This document shows, one piece after another, positions 8,301 through 14,130 of a stretch of 14,306 nt of DNA (position 1 is its first letter; each line of letters opens with the position of its first letter). The notes beneath the pieces were generated by a model. That model was not told where the DNA came from. It worked only from the letters and a program-made list of their open reading frames with translations, and ran no database searches. Source of the stretch: an uncultured Clostridia bacterium (GTDB taxonomy: Bacteria; Bacillota; Clostridia; Christensenellales; Borkfalkiaceae); assembly GCA_947632165.1 (NCBI GenBank), contig CANROI010000017.1, positions 1-14,306 on the forward strand. The letters are read 5' to 3'. Both the position numbers and the translations under genes were made by a program.

Positions 8301-8341
8301 TGGTCATGTCCTTCCTGCCCGACAGGAAAAAAGAAAATTGA
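5327..8341 (+). CDS. Circularly permuted GH3 beta-glycosidase, membrane-anchored
   Basis: A 1004-aa glycoside hydrolase family 3 enzyme, likely releasing glucose or a related sugar from beta-glycosides outside the membrane. The domain order is reversed relative to most GH3 enzymes: the alpha/beta sandwich comes first (about 60-330, starting at EIVAEGAVLLKNN) with probable acid/base E206 in TRNAGEDIPADR; then the fibronectin III-like domain (about 418-515); then the TIM barrel (about 650-950) with RNWEYYSEDP (772-781), KHF (805-807), MTSFNRIG and the nucleophile D884 in GSIITDWA. Residues 9-32 are hydrophobic, with an A-F-A at 31-33 that could be a signal-peptidase site. Residues about 976-997 form a second hydrophobic segment followed by basic DRKKEN, predicting a cytoplasmic C-tail. 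ATG 5327 follows GAGG (5319-5322) and is preferred to an in-frame TTG at 5315. The exact sugar substrate cannot be told. Confidence 0.93.
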   Translation: MKTGKTWIVKGASILTAVVVGSGLIVGNYFAFANENNINQILCPPVVNEKTLEKTQEEAQEMSKEIVAEGAVLLKNNDRVLPLSDGDGRVNVFGWASVDWAYGANSGSCSGRVMTEDGKAESLVDLYDALEAYGVEYNPELKSMYTKYFSPYVYAMQAPNNVNNDNVVTLHEPNIEDKNFYTDALLASAEEFSDIAIVVITRNAGEDIPADRPMRKGGSGATTESNKIYLDLSLEEEGLLEYVGATYERVIVVINCPVAMDLSFLDTVPGLDAALQVGFTGTHGAAVIPELLYENGAYTPSGRLVDTYAYDRNLSFAMKSKNGAKWSSGGNGKQFFEYLENIYVGYRWYETADAEGYWNSYTRQLLDENDTLVEKSGFKAVVQYPFGYGLSYTDFSWDVVGYEIRDGGELVNQLTPTSEIVFKVNVKNTGGYAAKDVVEIYLTAPYYANEIEKSYVSLVGYEKTVLLKPGENQIVEVKVDANDCLSYDCYDKNHNGHTGYELDRGAYQFKLMTDSHEIKKVSFSASGRKDVDGIIELNVPETVNVDEDKYTGQTVKNLFTGEDAIDGYPIDAIEGGYSPDYLNRSNFADIDSFEGIKPRAASDLLNDTFRFTQQKGDEWDYADRDKFGNKTFNGDVIWGANNGLKVYENNQVTELGYALGADYDDPQWEDVLDQITVAECLNVINMSYGTPAIASVGKPNCPELDGPAQIKCYYQDAPRGTGYPSAVVIAQTWNKDLVQDFGLSFAKDMAAVGISGLWGWGTNIHRTPVGGRNWEYYSEDPFISGTILASAVKGLNKGGRYCYIKHFCLNESETNKVEGFTFTTEQALREIYLKPFQIAIEQGGALGIMTSFNRIGAVYSGGSEAAITGVVRGEWGFRGSIITDWANTNGYMSIDHQLRAGGDLGMNTRLNSQVNFQYNENGSPRLQHQMKEAVHHVLYTWLRSQYLNKEYNENPDTESQVIQTASIESWKWWKTLLIDADVVIGGLLCLWVVMSFLPDRKKEN

Positions 8342-8354
8342 GGAGGAGAAAGAA

Positions 8355-8525
8355 ATGAGTAAGCTCAAAAAAATCGTCTTGTTCTCGGGGCTCGGTGCGA
8401 TCGTGCTTGCGGTCGTGATCATCACTTCGGTATCCTTGATCAAATATCAGATCTACAGGAGCCAATTCAAAGATCAGGAGACTGCGGTGCAGACGGTGCG
8501 GGATATCTCCCCCACCCTCTTCTGA
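8355..8525 (+). CDS. 56-aa single-TM small membrane protein, operon partner of the GH3 enzyme
   Basis: A short reading frame encodes a 56-aa protein that I do not recognise. It starts MSKLKKIVLF, has one strongly hydrophobic helix at about 7-29, and ends in a polar tail of about 27 residues (from KYQIYRSQF to ISPTLF) that is rich in Q, T and charged residues. Basic residues flank the helix on both sides, so orientation is uncertain. Translation is well supported: a full AGGAGG (8341-8346) precedes the ATG at 8355 and its first A is the last base of the GH3 stop codon, which suggests translational coupling. There is no promoter in the 13-nt gap, and a strong terminator follows the stop, so it belongs to the GH3 transcript. 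A role in anchoring, folding or partnering the GH3 protein is inference from position alone. Confidence 0.8.
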   Translation: MSKLKKIVLFSGLGAIVLAVVIITSVSLIKYQIYRSQFKDQETAVQTVRDISPTLF

Positions 8526-8543
8526 CCGGCTGTCTGAAACGGA

Positions 8544-8584
8544 GCGCCGCGCGGCAAATTCTGCCGCGCGGCGCCTTGTCTTTT
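8544..8584 (+). terminator. Rho-independent terminator of the GH3 unit
   Basis: A perfect 13-bp GC-rich stem (8544-8556 with 8562-8574), loop AATTC, and the T-rich tail CTTGTCTTTT, beginning 18 nt after the small gene's stop codon. Confidence 0.92.
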
Positions 8585-8599
8585 GTCTTCCGCATAGGA

Positions 8600-8627
8600 A
8601 AACGGCACAGCGTGCGCTGTGCCGTTT
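8600..8627. terminator. Second hairpin, probable terminator for the minus-strand lipoprotein gene
   Basis: A perfect 12-bp stem (AAACGGCACAGC with GCTGTGCCGTTT) with loop GTGC. On the minus strand its 3' arm ends in TTT that runs on to give TTTTCC; on the plus strand CTTTT follows. It lies 43 nt beyond the stop of the convergent lipoprotein gene and may act in both directions. Confidence 0.75.
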
Positions 8628-8670
8628 CTTTTCGCAGCCGGGAGGAAAAAGGCTGCAGGGAATTATCGGT

Positions 8671-11040
8671 TTACGAAGCCGCTTCGATCAGGACCACGAT
8701 GAGGGTCGTAGCCCAGCTCCACGCGTCGCCCTCGCCCGCCATCGAAGACATATCCACAAACGAATACTTCTTTCCGTCGACGGTGATGGTGTTCGCGGTC
8801 TCGGACTTCGTCAGATTGGCGAGGTTGCTGTTCGTGGCGCCCGTCAGGCTGAAGTGGGAGAAGAGCGCCTGACCGACTTTGCCCGCCGAAAGATCGAGAT
8901 AGATCTTATAAGTTCCGTCGTCGGCAACTTCCACGAACACGGTCTTGCCCGATTCGAGCGCGGTGATGGTCGCGTCGTCCCATGCGTCTGAAGTGTCATC
9001 GGCGTCGACCTTGGGCATGTTCTGCGTATCGGCATAGAGCTTTTCGGTGAGCGCCGCTTCGAGCTCTGCCTTCTCATACTGCGCATATTCGCCGTTGATG
9101 ACAAGATAGGGCTTGCCGTCCTTGACCTCGAGGGAGACGGACTTGTTCTCAAAGTTCTTTTCGGAGACGATCTTGACGCAGACGCAGCCGAATGCGGAAT
9201 CATCGAGCGTGTAGATGTTGCCGTTCGCCTTGATGCTCTGGCCGATCTGTGCCGTGACGCCGTTTTCGACCTTGATGTCGCCGGCGCCGTCGCCCGACTC
9301 CGTCGTGAGCTTGAAGTGCGGGATATACACGTTGTTGGAGGCCTTGAGCGCGGATAGGTCGGAGACGGCGCGGAAGGTCTTCTCCGCCTCGTTGATCGTC
9401 ATCGTGAACGTGCCGGCGTTGCCCGCCCAGACTTGATTCTCCTGATAGTCGAGCACAAAGTCCTCGGGCTTATAGCCGTTGACATCGCCCGTGATGACAT
9501 AGCAAGGCTTTCCGTCAATGACTTCGAGCGTGATGCCCGTCACTTTGTACATGACGCCGCCGACCACTTCGATCTTGAGGTTCCCGTTTGCCGCCTTGGA
9601 GACGGTGTATTCCGAAATGGCGTCCGAGAAGCTGCCGCCCTCCTTTGTCGTCGTGAGGGGCTTGCTGTTGTCGGACGTGACGAGGGAGATCGCGTCATAG
9701 GTCCCCGCAGGCAGCTTGCTGAGGTCGACCTTGGCGGTGAATGCGTTCGAGGAGGTGACATTGTACTCCGTGAACGGCATCGTCACGCCCGTAGCAAATT
9801 CTACCGTGAAGCTGCTCTTGTCGTATCCTTCCGCCGTTCCCGAAATGTTGAGGAGCACCTTATCGCCGCTCTTTTCCACATAGGAATCGGTGACGGTGAA
9901 ATCATAGGTCTGAGCCGAGCACGCCACGTCGCTCGTGACGCGCAGGCAGTCGATGTTCGCGGTGAAAGACCCGCTGAAGGAGGCCTGACTGGTATCCTTA
10001 TAGTCGTGCGGGATGAAGGTGAGCTTGATGCTGTTGGTGCCCGCCTTGATGTCGATGTTCTCGAAGACGACTTCCTTCCAGTTGAACCACAGGGTTTGAT
10101 CGCCCGCCTCCTGGTCCTCGGCAACGCCGCCGGGAAGGATTGCGGAATCGGGAATTTCGTACTTGACGTCGTTGACCGTGAACTCCACGATCTTATTGAA
10201 TTGGCAGTCCCCCATCTCGATGGGCGTCCAGTTGTTGTCGCGCTTCAGATAGAGGGAGGCAAGGATGAACGCAATGTCCGCCTTGCCCGCGCTCGCCGCC
10301 ACAAATTTGAAGGTGATGCTCTCACCTGCAAACATGTTGCCGACGTAGAGGCCGCCCGACGCGGTCTGGTTGCCGTCCTTGTCGACGGCGTCGTTTTTGA
10401 TCTGGTAGCTCTTCGCTTCGATGATACCCGTCTCCGCCTCGATAAAGATGCCGTTCTGAATCGTGAGCTCGATCGTAAGCTCGATCCCGCCGAACTTGAC
10501 GACGAAGTTCTCGTCCTCTTTTGCAAGGCCTTCCGTCTTGAACTGCGCATTCGAAGAGGTGATCTCGACGTCCTTCGTTGAACCGTCCTCATAGGTCGCC
10601 GTGACGACCATGCCGGTGGGATCGAACGCTTCACCGGGCATATAGCTCGTCTTGGTGGGATTGCTCTTGATGACGGCCTTCGTCACATTGTTGTGCACGG
10701 TGATGGACTGCTTGGCGGTGTACGTCTTGCCGTCCTTTTCATAGGTCACCGTAACGTTCCGGTTCTTTGTTTCGAGCGCATCCGTCGCCGAAGGGCTGAG
10801 CGTGTAGGCGCTCGCGTCCAAAACTTCCTTCTTGCCGTCCTCGCCCGCGTAGACCACACTTACGACCATACCGGCGGGATCGAACTTCTCGCCCACGATG
10901 TAATCGATCTTTGTGGGAGGCGTCGTGATCTCGATGCCCTGGATCTCCTTCTCGCCGCACGCCACGCAAGACAACAGCATGGTTGCAAAGAGAAGCGCGC
11001 TCGCCAGCAAAGAGATGATCCGTTTGCTTGTACTCTTCAT
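8671..11040 (-). CDS. Multidomain surface lipoprotein with Ig-like and CBM6/35-like domains
   Basis: A 789-aa exported protein with no catalytic motif seen; probably binds glycans or anchors other proteins on the cell surface. The signal peptide is basic at 2-7, hydrophobic at 9-23 and ends in LLSCVACG, with C25 (or C28) as the lipidated cysteine. Two bacterial Ig-like (Big_3-type) domains follow at about 33-118 and 119-196, each carrying the GE-x-FDP-x-GMVV signature (GEKFDPAGMVV, GEAFDPTGMVV). Residues about 197-370 resemble a CBM6/CBM35 beta-sandwich, opening IFIEAETG and closing ANIDCLRV. The remainder (about 379-789) appears to be three related modules; the second and third both open with an xDGKPxxVIxG motif (509-518, 641-650). 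There is no LPXTG or membrane anchor at the C-terminus. ATG 11040 follows AAGGAG at 11048-11053. It is monocistronic. The domains are well supported; the ligand is unknown. Confidence 0.88.
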   Translation of the reverse strand: MKSTSKRIISLLASALLFATMLLSCVACGEKEIQGIEITTPPTKIDYIVGEKFDPAGMVVSVVYAGEDGKKEVLDASAYTLSPSATDALETKNRNVTVTYEKDGKTYTAKQSITVHNNVTKAVIKSNPTKTSYMPGEAFDPTGMVVTATYEDGSTKDVEITSSNAQFKTEGLAKEDENFVVKFGGIELTIELTIQNGIFIEAETGIIEAKSYQIKNDAVDKDGNQTASGGLYVGNMFAGESITFKFVAASAGKADIAFILASLYLKRDNNWTPIEMGDCQFNKIVEFTVNDVKYEIPDSAILPGGVAEDQEAGDQTLWFNWKEVVFENIDIKAGTNSIKLTFIPHDYKDTSQASFSGSFTANIDCLRVTSDVACSAQTYDFTVTDSYVEKSGDKVLLNISGTAEGYDKSSFTVEFATGVTMPFTEYNVTSSNAFTAKVDLSKLPAGTYDAISLVTSDNSKPLTTTKEGGSFSDAISEYTVSKAANGNLKIEVVGGVMYKVTGITLEVIDGKPCYVITGDVNGYKPEDFVLDYQENQVWAGNAGTFTMTINEAEKTFRAVSDLSALKASNNVYIPHFKLTTESGDGAGDIKVENGVTAQIGQSIKANGNIYTLDDSAFGCVCVKIVSEKNFENKSVSLEVKDGKPYLVINGEYAQYEKAELEAALTEKLYADTQNMPKVDADDTSDAWDDATITALESGKTVFVEVADDGTYKIYLDLSAGKVGQALFSHFSLTGATNSNLANLTKSETANTITVDGKKYSFVDMSSMAGEGDAWSWATTLIVVLIEAAS

Positions 11041-11106
11041 CCTCTTACTCCTTAAAAAATTTTTTGCTCGGCTCGGAAGAATTTTCCCCCTCCTCGCTAT
11101 ATTTCG

Positions 11107-11135
11107 ATTATATTTTACATTTTGAGTATTGTCAA
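11107..11135 (-). promoter_or_regulatory. Promoter of the Ig-like lipoprotein gene
   Basis: A perfect TTGACA (11130-11135), a 17-bp spacer and a perfect TATAAT (11107-11112) on the minus strand; a near-ideal housekeeping promoter with a leader of about 60 nt. Confidence 0.93.
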
Positions 11136-11206
11136 TCGCTTGATTCCGAAATAGTATTAAATCTGAACTGTTTTTGAAATTCGTATACTTATAAACGGGC
11201 TTCCCC

Positions 11207-11327
11207 CTTGCCCACCCCTTGAGGGGTGGGTGGCCCCGAAGGGGACGGAAGGGGTGTCTCTCAATCGGAATAACACCCCCTCAGTCTCGGCTTCACCTCG
11301 ACAGCTCCCCCTCAAGGGGCAGCCAAG
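11207..11327. repeat. 121-bp MITE-like / palindromic repeat element
   Basis: The ends are 20-bp inverted repeats matching at 17 positions: CTTGCCCACCCCTTGAGGGG at 11207-11226 against the complement of 11308-11327. Nested inside are a hairpin CCCACCCC/GGGGTGGG (11211-11230), CCCC-GAA-GGGG (11234-11244), a central pair GGGGTGT/ACACCCC (11251-11257 with 11273-11279) and CCCC-TCAA-GGGG (11308-11319). It has no coding capacity and no clear target-site duplication. Elements with the same CCCCTCAAGGGG ends are, as I recall, scattered through intergenic DNA of many gut Clostridia; this needs a genome search. Confidence 0.7.
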
Positions 11328-11345
11328 AGAGAAAGTCGATAGCGC

Positions 11346-11377
11346 AAAAAACCGCCCTGCGCTTTTGCGCAGGGCGG
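11346..11377 (-). terminator. Rho-independent terminator of valS
   Basis: A perfect 11-bp stem CCGCCCTGCGC/GCGCAGGGCGG (11352-11362 with 11367-11377) with a 4-nt loop and, on the minus strand, TTTTTT (11351-11346), 13 nt after the valS stop codon. Confidence 0.94.
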
Positions 11378-11390
11378 GCAAAACCTTCTA

Positions 11391-14015
11391 TTATGAGAGC
11401 TCTTCGAGCTGCTTTTCGAGCTTCGCCTTCATGTCGATGTATTTCTCGAGTTTGGCGCGCTCGTCATCCACGACCTTCTTGGGCGCTTTTGCGACGAAAT
11501 TGTTGTTCGCGAGCTTCCCGCCCGCGCGGGCGATCTCGCCCATCACGCGGTCGAGCTCCTTTTCGAGCCGCGCCTTCTCCTCTTCGAGGTCGACGAGCTC
11601 GCCGAGGGGCACGAACAGATGCCCGAGTTCGCACACCTGCGACATCGTCTTTTCTCCCGCTTCGGCGCCGGCCGAGATGAAGTCGATCTCGCTCGCGCCC
11701 GCAAGGCGGAGAATGGAATTCTTGTTCACGGTGACGAGCCGCTTCGAATCGGTGACGAGGAAGAGATGCACCTTCTTCGAGGGCGGGCATTCCACGGCGA
11801 CCTTCATCGCGCGCACCGTCTTGATGAGCTCGATGACGCCCTCGAACGCCTTTGCCTCCTTCTTGTAGGCGAGCTTGGTGTTGTAACGGGGGTAGTCTGC
11901 GGCGATGATCCCGCTGCGCTTCCCGGGCAGATAGCTCCAGATCTCTTCGGTGACAAAGGGAACGAAGGGATGCAGCAGTTTGAGCGCGTTCTCGAGCACA
12001 AAGAACAGGACGCCGAGGGCGCTGCGGCGGCGTTCGGGATCCTCGCCGTAGAGCGCGGGCTTCGAGAGCTCGATGTACCAATCGCAGAAGTCGTTCCAGA
12101 CAAAGTCCGTGAGCTTGTCCGCCGCGATCCCGAGGTCGTATTTCTGCATGGAGACCGTCACTTCGCGGATGGTGGATTGGAGCCGCGAGATGATCCAGCG
12201 GTCGGCGGGCTGCAGCTTGACCTCTTCGAACTTCATCGGCTTCTCCCCCTTCGCATTCATGAGCACAAAGCGGGAGGCATTCCACAGCTTGTTGATGAAG
12301 TTGCGCGAAGATTCCACCTTTGCGTCGGTGAAACGAGTGTCGTTCCCGGGCGCAACGCCCGTGAGCAGGGAGAGGCGGAGCGAATCGGCGCCGTATTTTT
12401 CGATGATCTCCAAGGGGTCGATGCCGTTCCCGAGCGATTTCGACATCTTACGGCCCTGTTCGTCGCGCACGAGCCCGTGGATAAGCACATCGCGGAAGGG
12501 AACCTTGCCCGTGTACTCGATCCCGGAGAACATCATCCGCATCACCCAGAAGGGAATGATGTCGTACCCCGTGACGAGCACGTCGGTGGGATAGAAATAT
12601 TTGAAATCCTCCGTCTCCTCGGGCCAGCCGAGCGTCGAGAAGGGCCAGAGCGCCGAAGAGAACCAGGTGTCGAGGCAGTCCTCGTCCTGTACGAGATGGG
12701 TGCCGCCGCACTTGGGGCAGACGGACGGCGTATCGACCGAGCAGATGACCTCGCCGCAGTCGCAATACCACACCGGAATGCGGTGCCCCCACCAGAGTTG
12801 GCGCGAAATGCACCAATCGCGTATGTTTTCGAGCCAATTAAAGTAGATCTTCGCGAAGCGGTCGGGAATGAACTTGGTCTTGTTCTTGACGACCGCGTCG
12901 ATCGCGGGCTTGGAGAGCGGCTTCATCTTCACGAACCACTGTTTGGAGACGATGGGTTCGATGGTCGCGTTGCACCTGTGGCAGTGCCCGACGTTGTGGG
13001 CGTGCGGTTCGATCTTGGCGAGCAGGCCCGCCGCCTCCATCTCGGCGACGATGCGCTTTCTCGCCTCATAGCGGTCGAGCCCGGCGAATTTGCCCCCCTC
13101 TTCGTTGATCGTTCCGTCGTCGTTCATGACGCGGATCATGGGCAGGTTGTGGCGGAGCCCCACTTCGAAGTCGTTGGGGTCATGCGCGGGCGTGATCTTC
13201 ACGGCGCCCGTGCCGAATTCGATGTCGACATAGTCGTCTGCGACGACGGGGATCTCCCGCCCGACGAGGGGCAGAATGAGCGTCTTGCCGATCAGCGCGG
13301 AATACCGCTTGTCCGCGGGATTGACGGCGACAGCCGTATCCCCGAGCATCGTCTCGGGGCGGGTCGTCGCGATCGTGACGAACTCATCCGAGTCCTTCAC
13401 GGGATATCTGAAGTGCCAGAAGAAGCCCGCATCCTCCGAATAGGCGACTTCCTCGTCGGAGAGCGCGGTCCCGCAGTCGGGGCACCAATTGATGATGCGG
13501 CTGCCGCGGTAGATGAGCCCTTTCCGGTAGAGTCTGAAGAACGCTTCGCGCACGGCGCGGGAGCATTTTTCGTCCAATGTGAAGGCGAGACGATCCCAAT
13601 CGCAGGAACAGCCGAGTTTTTTGAGCTGGGAGATGATCTTCCCGCCGTAAGTTTCCTTCCACTCCCACGCCCGGCGCAGAAATTCCTCTCTGCCGAGGGA
13701 TTCCTTTTCGATCCCCTCTTCGCGCAGTTTTTCGACGATCTTGTGCTCGGTCGCCAGCGAAGCATGGTCTGTGCCGGGGAGCCAGAGCACGGAATAGCCC
13801 TGCATGCGGCGGAACCTTGCGATCGTATCCTGCATGGTCTCGTCCATCGCGTGGCCCATGTGCAACTGCCCCGTGATGTTGGGCGGCGGCATCATGATCG
13901 TGAAGGGAACTTTTTTCTGATCGATCCGCGCATGAAAGTCCTTATGCTCGATCCAACCGGCATAGATCCGATCCTCGAAGTCCCTGGGATTATACGTCGT
14001 TTGCATTTCTTTCAT
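11391..14015 (-). CDS. valS: Valyl-tRNA synthetase
   Basis: An 874-aa class I aminoacyl-tRNA synthetase that charges tRNA-Val and edits mischarged threonine in the cytoplasm. Landmarks are PPPNITGQLHMGHA with the HIGH-type motif at 52-55, cysteine pairs CPDCG and CPKCGG typical of the zinc-binding inserts, the editing-domain signature GTGAVKITPAHDPND, and KMSKS at 523-527. An anticodon-binding helical domain follows, then a C-terminal coiled coil (about 805-874, rich in E/K/L, ending KLEKQLEELS) that contacts the tRNA. Length is that of a normal bacterial ValRS. ATG 14015 has AAGG 8 nt upstream (14024-14027); an ATG at 14006 lacks a good site. The predicted leader is only about 24 nt, so the T-box common before this gene in Bacillota is absent here. 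Confidence 0.98.
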   Translation of the reverse strand: MKEMQTTYNPRDFEDRIYAGWIEHKDFHARIDQKKVPFTIMMPPPNITGQLHMGHAMDETMQDTIARFRRMQGYSVLWLPGTDHASLATEHKIVEKLREEGIEKESLGREEFLRRAWEWKETYGGKIISQLKKLGCSCDWDRLAFTLDEKCSRAVREAFFRLYRKGLIYRGSRIINWCPDCGTALSDEEVAYSEDAGFFWHFRYPVKDSDEFVTIATTRPETMLGDTAVAVNPADKRYSALIGKTLILPLVGREIPVVADDYVDIEFGTGAVKITPAHDPNDFEVGLRHNLPMIRVMNDDGTINEEGGKFAGLDRYEARKRIVAEMEAAGLLAKIEPHAHNVGHCHRCNATIEPIVSKQWFVKMKPLSKPAIDAVVKNKTKFIPDRFAKIYFNWLENIRDWCISRQLWWGHRIPVWYCDCGEVICSVDTPSVCPKCGGTHLVQDEDCLDTWFSSALWPFSTLGWPEETEDFKYFYPTDVLVTGYDIIPFWVMRMMFSGIEYTGKVPFRDVLIHGLVRDEQGRKMSKSLGNGIDPLEIIEKYGADSLRLSLLTGVAPGNDTRFTDAKVESSRNFINKLWNASRFVLMNAKGEKPMKFEEVKLQPADRWIISRLQSTIREVTVSMQKYDLGIAADKLTDFVWNDFCDWYIELSKPALYGEDPERRRSALGVLFFVLENALKLLHPFVPFVTEEIWSYLPGKRSGIIAADYPRYNTKLAYKKEAKAFEGVIELIKTVRAMKVAVECPPSKKVHLFLVTDSKRLVTVNKNSILRLAGASEIDFISAGAEAGEKTMSQVCELGHLFVPLGELVDLEEEKARLEKELDRVMGEIARAGGKLANNNFVAKAPKKVVDDERAKLEKYIDMKAKLEKQLEELS

Positions 14016-14045
14016 AATACTGACCTTGAAAGCGTGATTGTTCCT

Positions 14046-14074
14046 ATTATAACTCTTTTGACGGCGGTTGTCAA
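14046..14074 (-). promoter_or_regulatory. Promoter of valS
   Basis: A perfect TTGACA (14069-14074), a 17-bp spacer and a perfect TATAAT (14046-14051) on the minus strand. Its -35 element overlaps the -35 of the divergent substrate-binding protein gene. Confidence 0.93.
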
Positions 14075-14097
14075 TAATTCCTTATGTCACATAGAAT
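14068..14097 (+). promoter_or_regulatory. Probable promoter of the substrate-binding lipoprotein gene
   Basis: TTGTCA (14068-14073), an 18-bp spacer and TAGAAT (14092-14097), each one base from consensus. An 11-nt palindrome TATGTCACATA (14083-14093) touches the -10 element. The resulting leader of about 27 nt leaves no room for a riboswitch. Confidence 0.6.
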
Positions 14098-14130
14098 ATA
14101 TTATTCCTAAATTTTTTTTCGGAGAACTCT

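Larger units (their letters stand above)
11041..11390. other. Intergenic region between valS and the lipoprotein gene
   Basis: These 350 bp hold, in minus-strand order, the valS terminator, the small inverted-repeat element at 11207-11327, an AT-rich stretch (11137-11200) with no recognised signal, the lipoprotein promoter and its leader. Reading frames crossing the repeat element have no ribosome binding site and low-complexity composition, so no gene is called. Confidence 0.75.

Noticed and set aside
5204..8443. Long minus-strand open frames opposite the GH3 gene (5204-6475, 6512-8443)
   Set aside because: They are compositional shadows of the GH3 frame; one would even run across the GH3 promoter.
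9433..10581. 382-codon plus-strand frame opposite the Ig-like lipoprotein
   Set aside because: Antisense to a protein with a signal peptide and recognisable domains; composition is biased to D, R, V and H with no start signal.
11219..11868. Plus-strand frames across the repeat element and the end of valS
   Set aside because: They translate repeat DNA and antisense valS, with no start signal.
14098..14130. TPP or other riboswitch before the substrate-binding protein gene
   Set aside because: The predicted leader is under 35 nt and contains no conserved riboswitch core.
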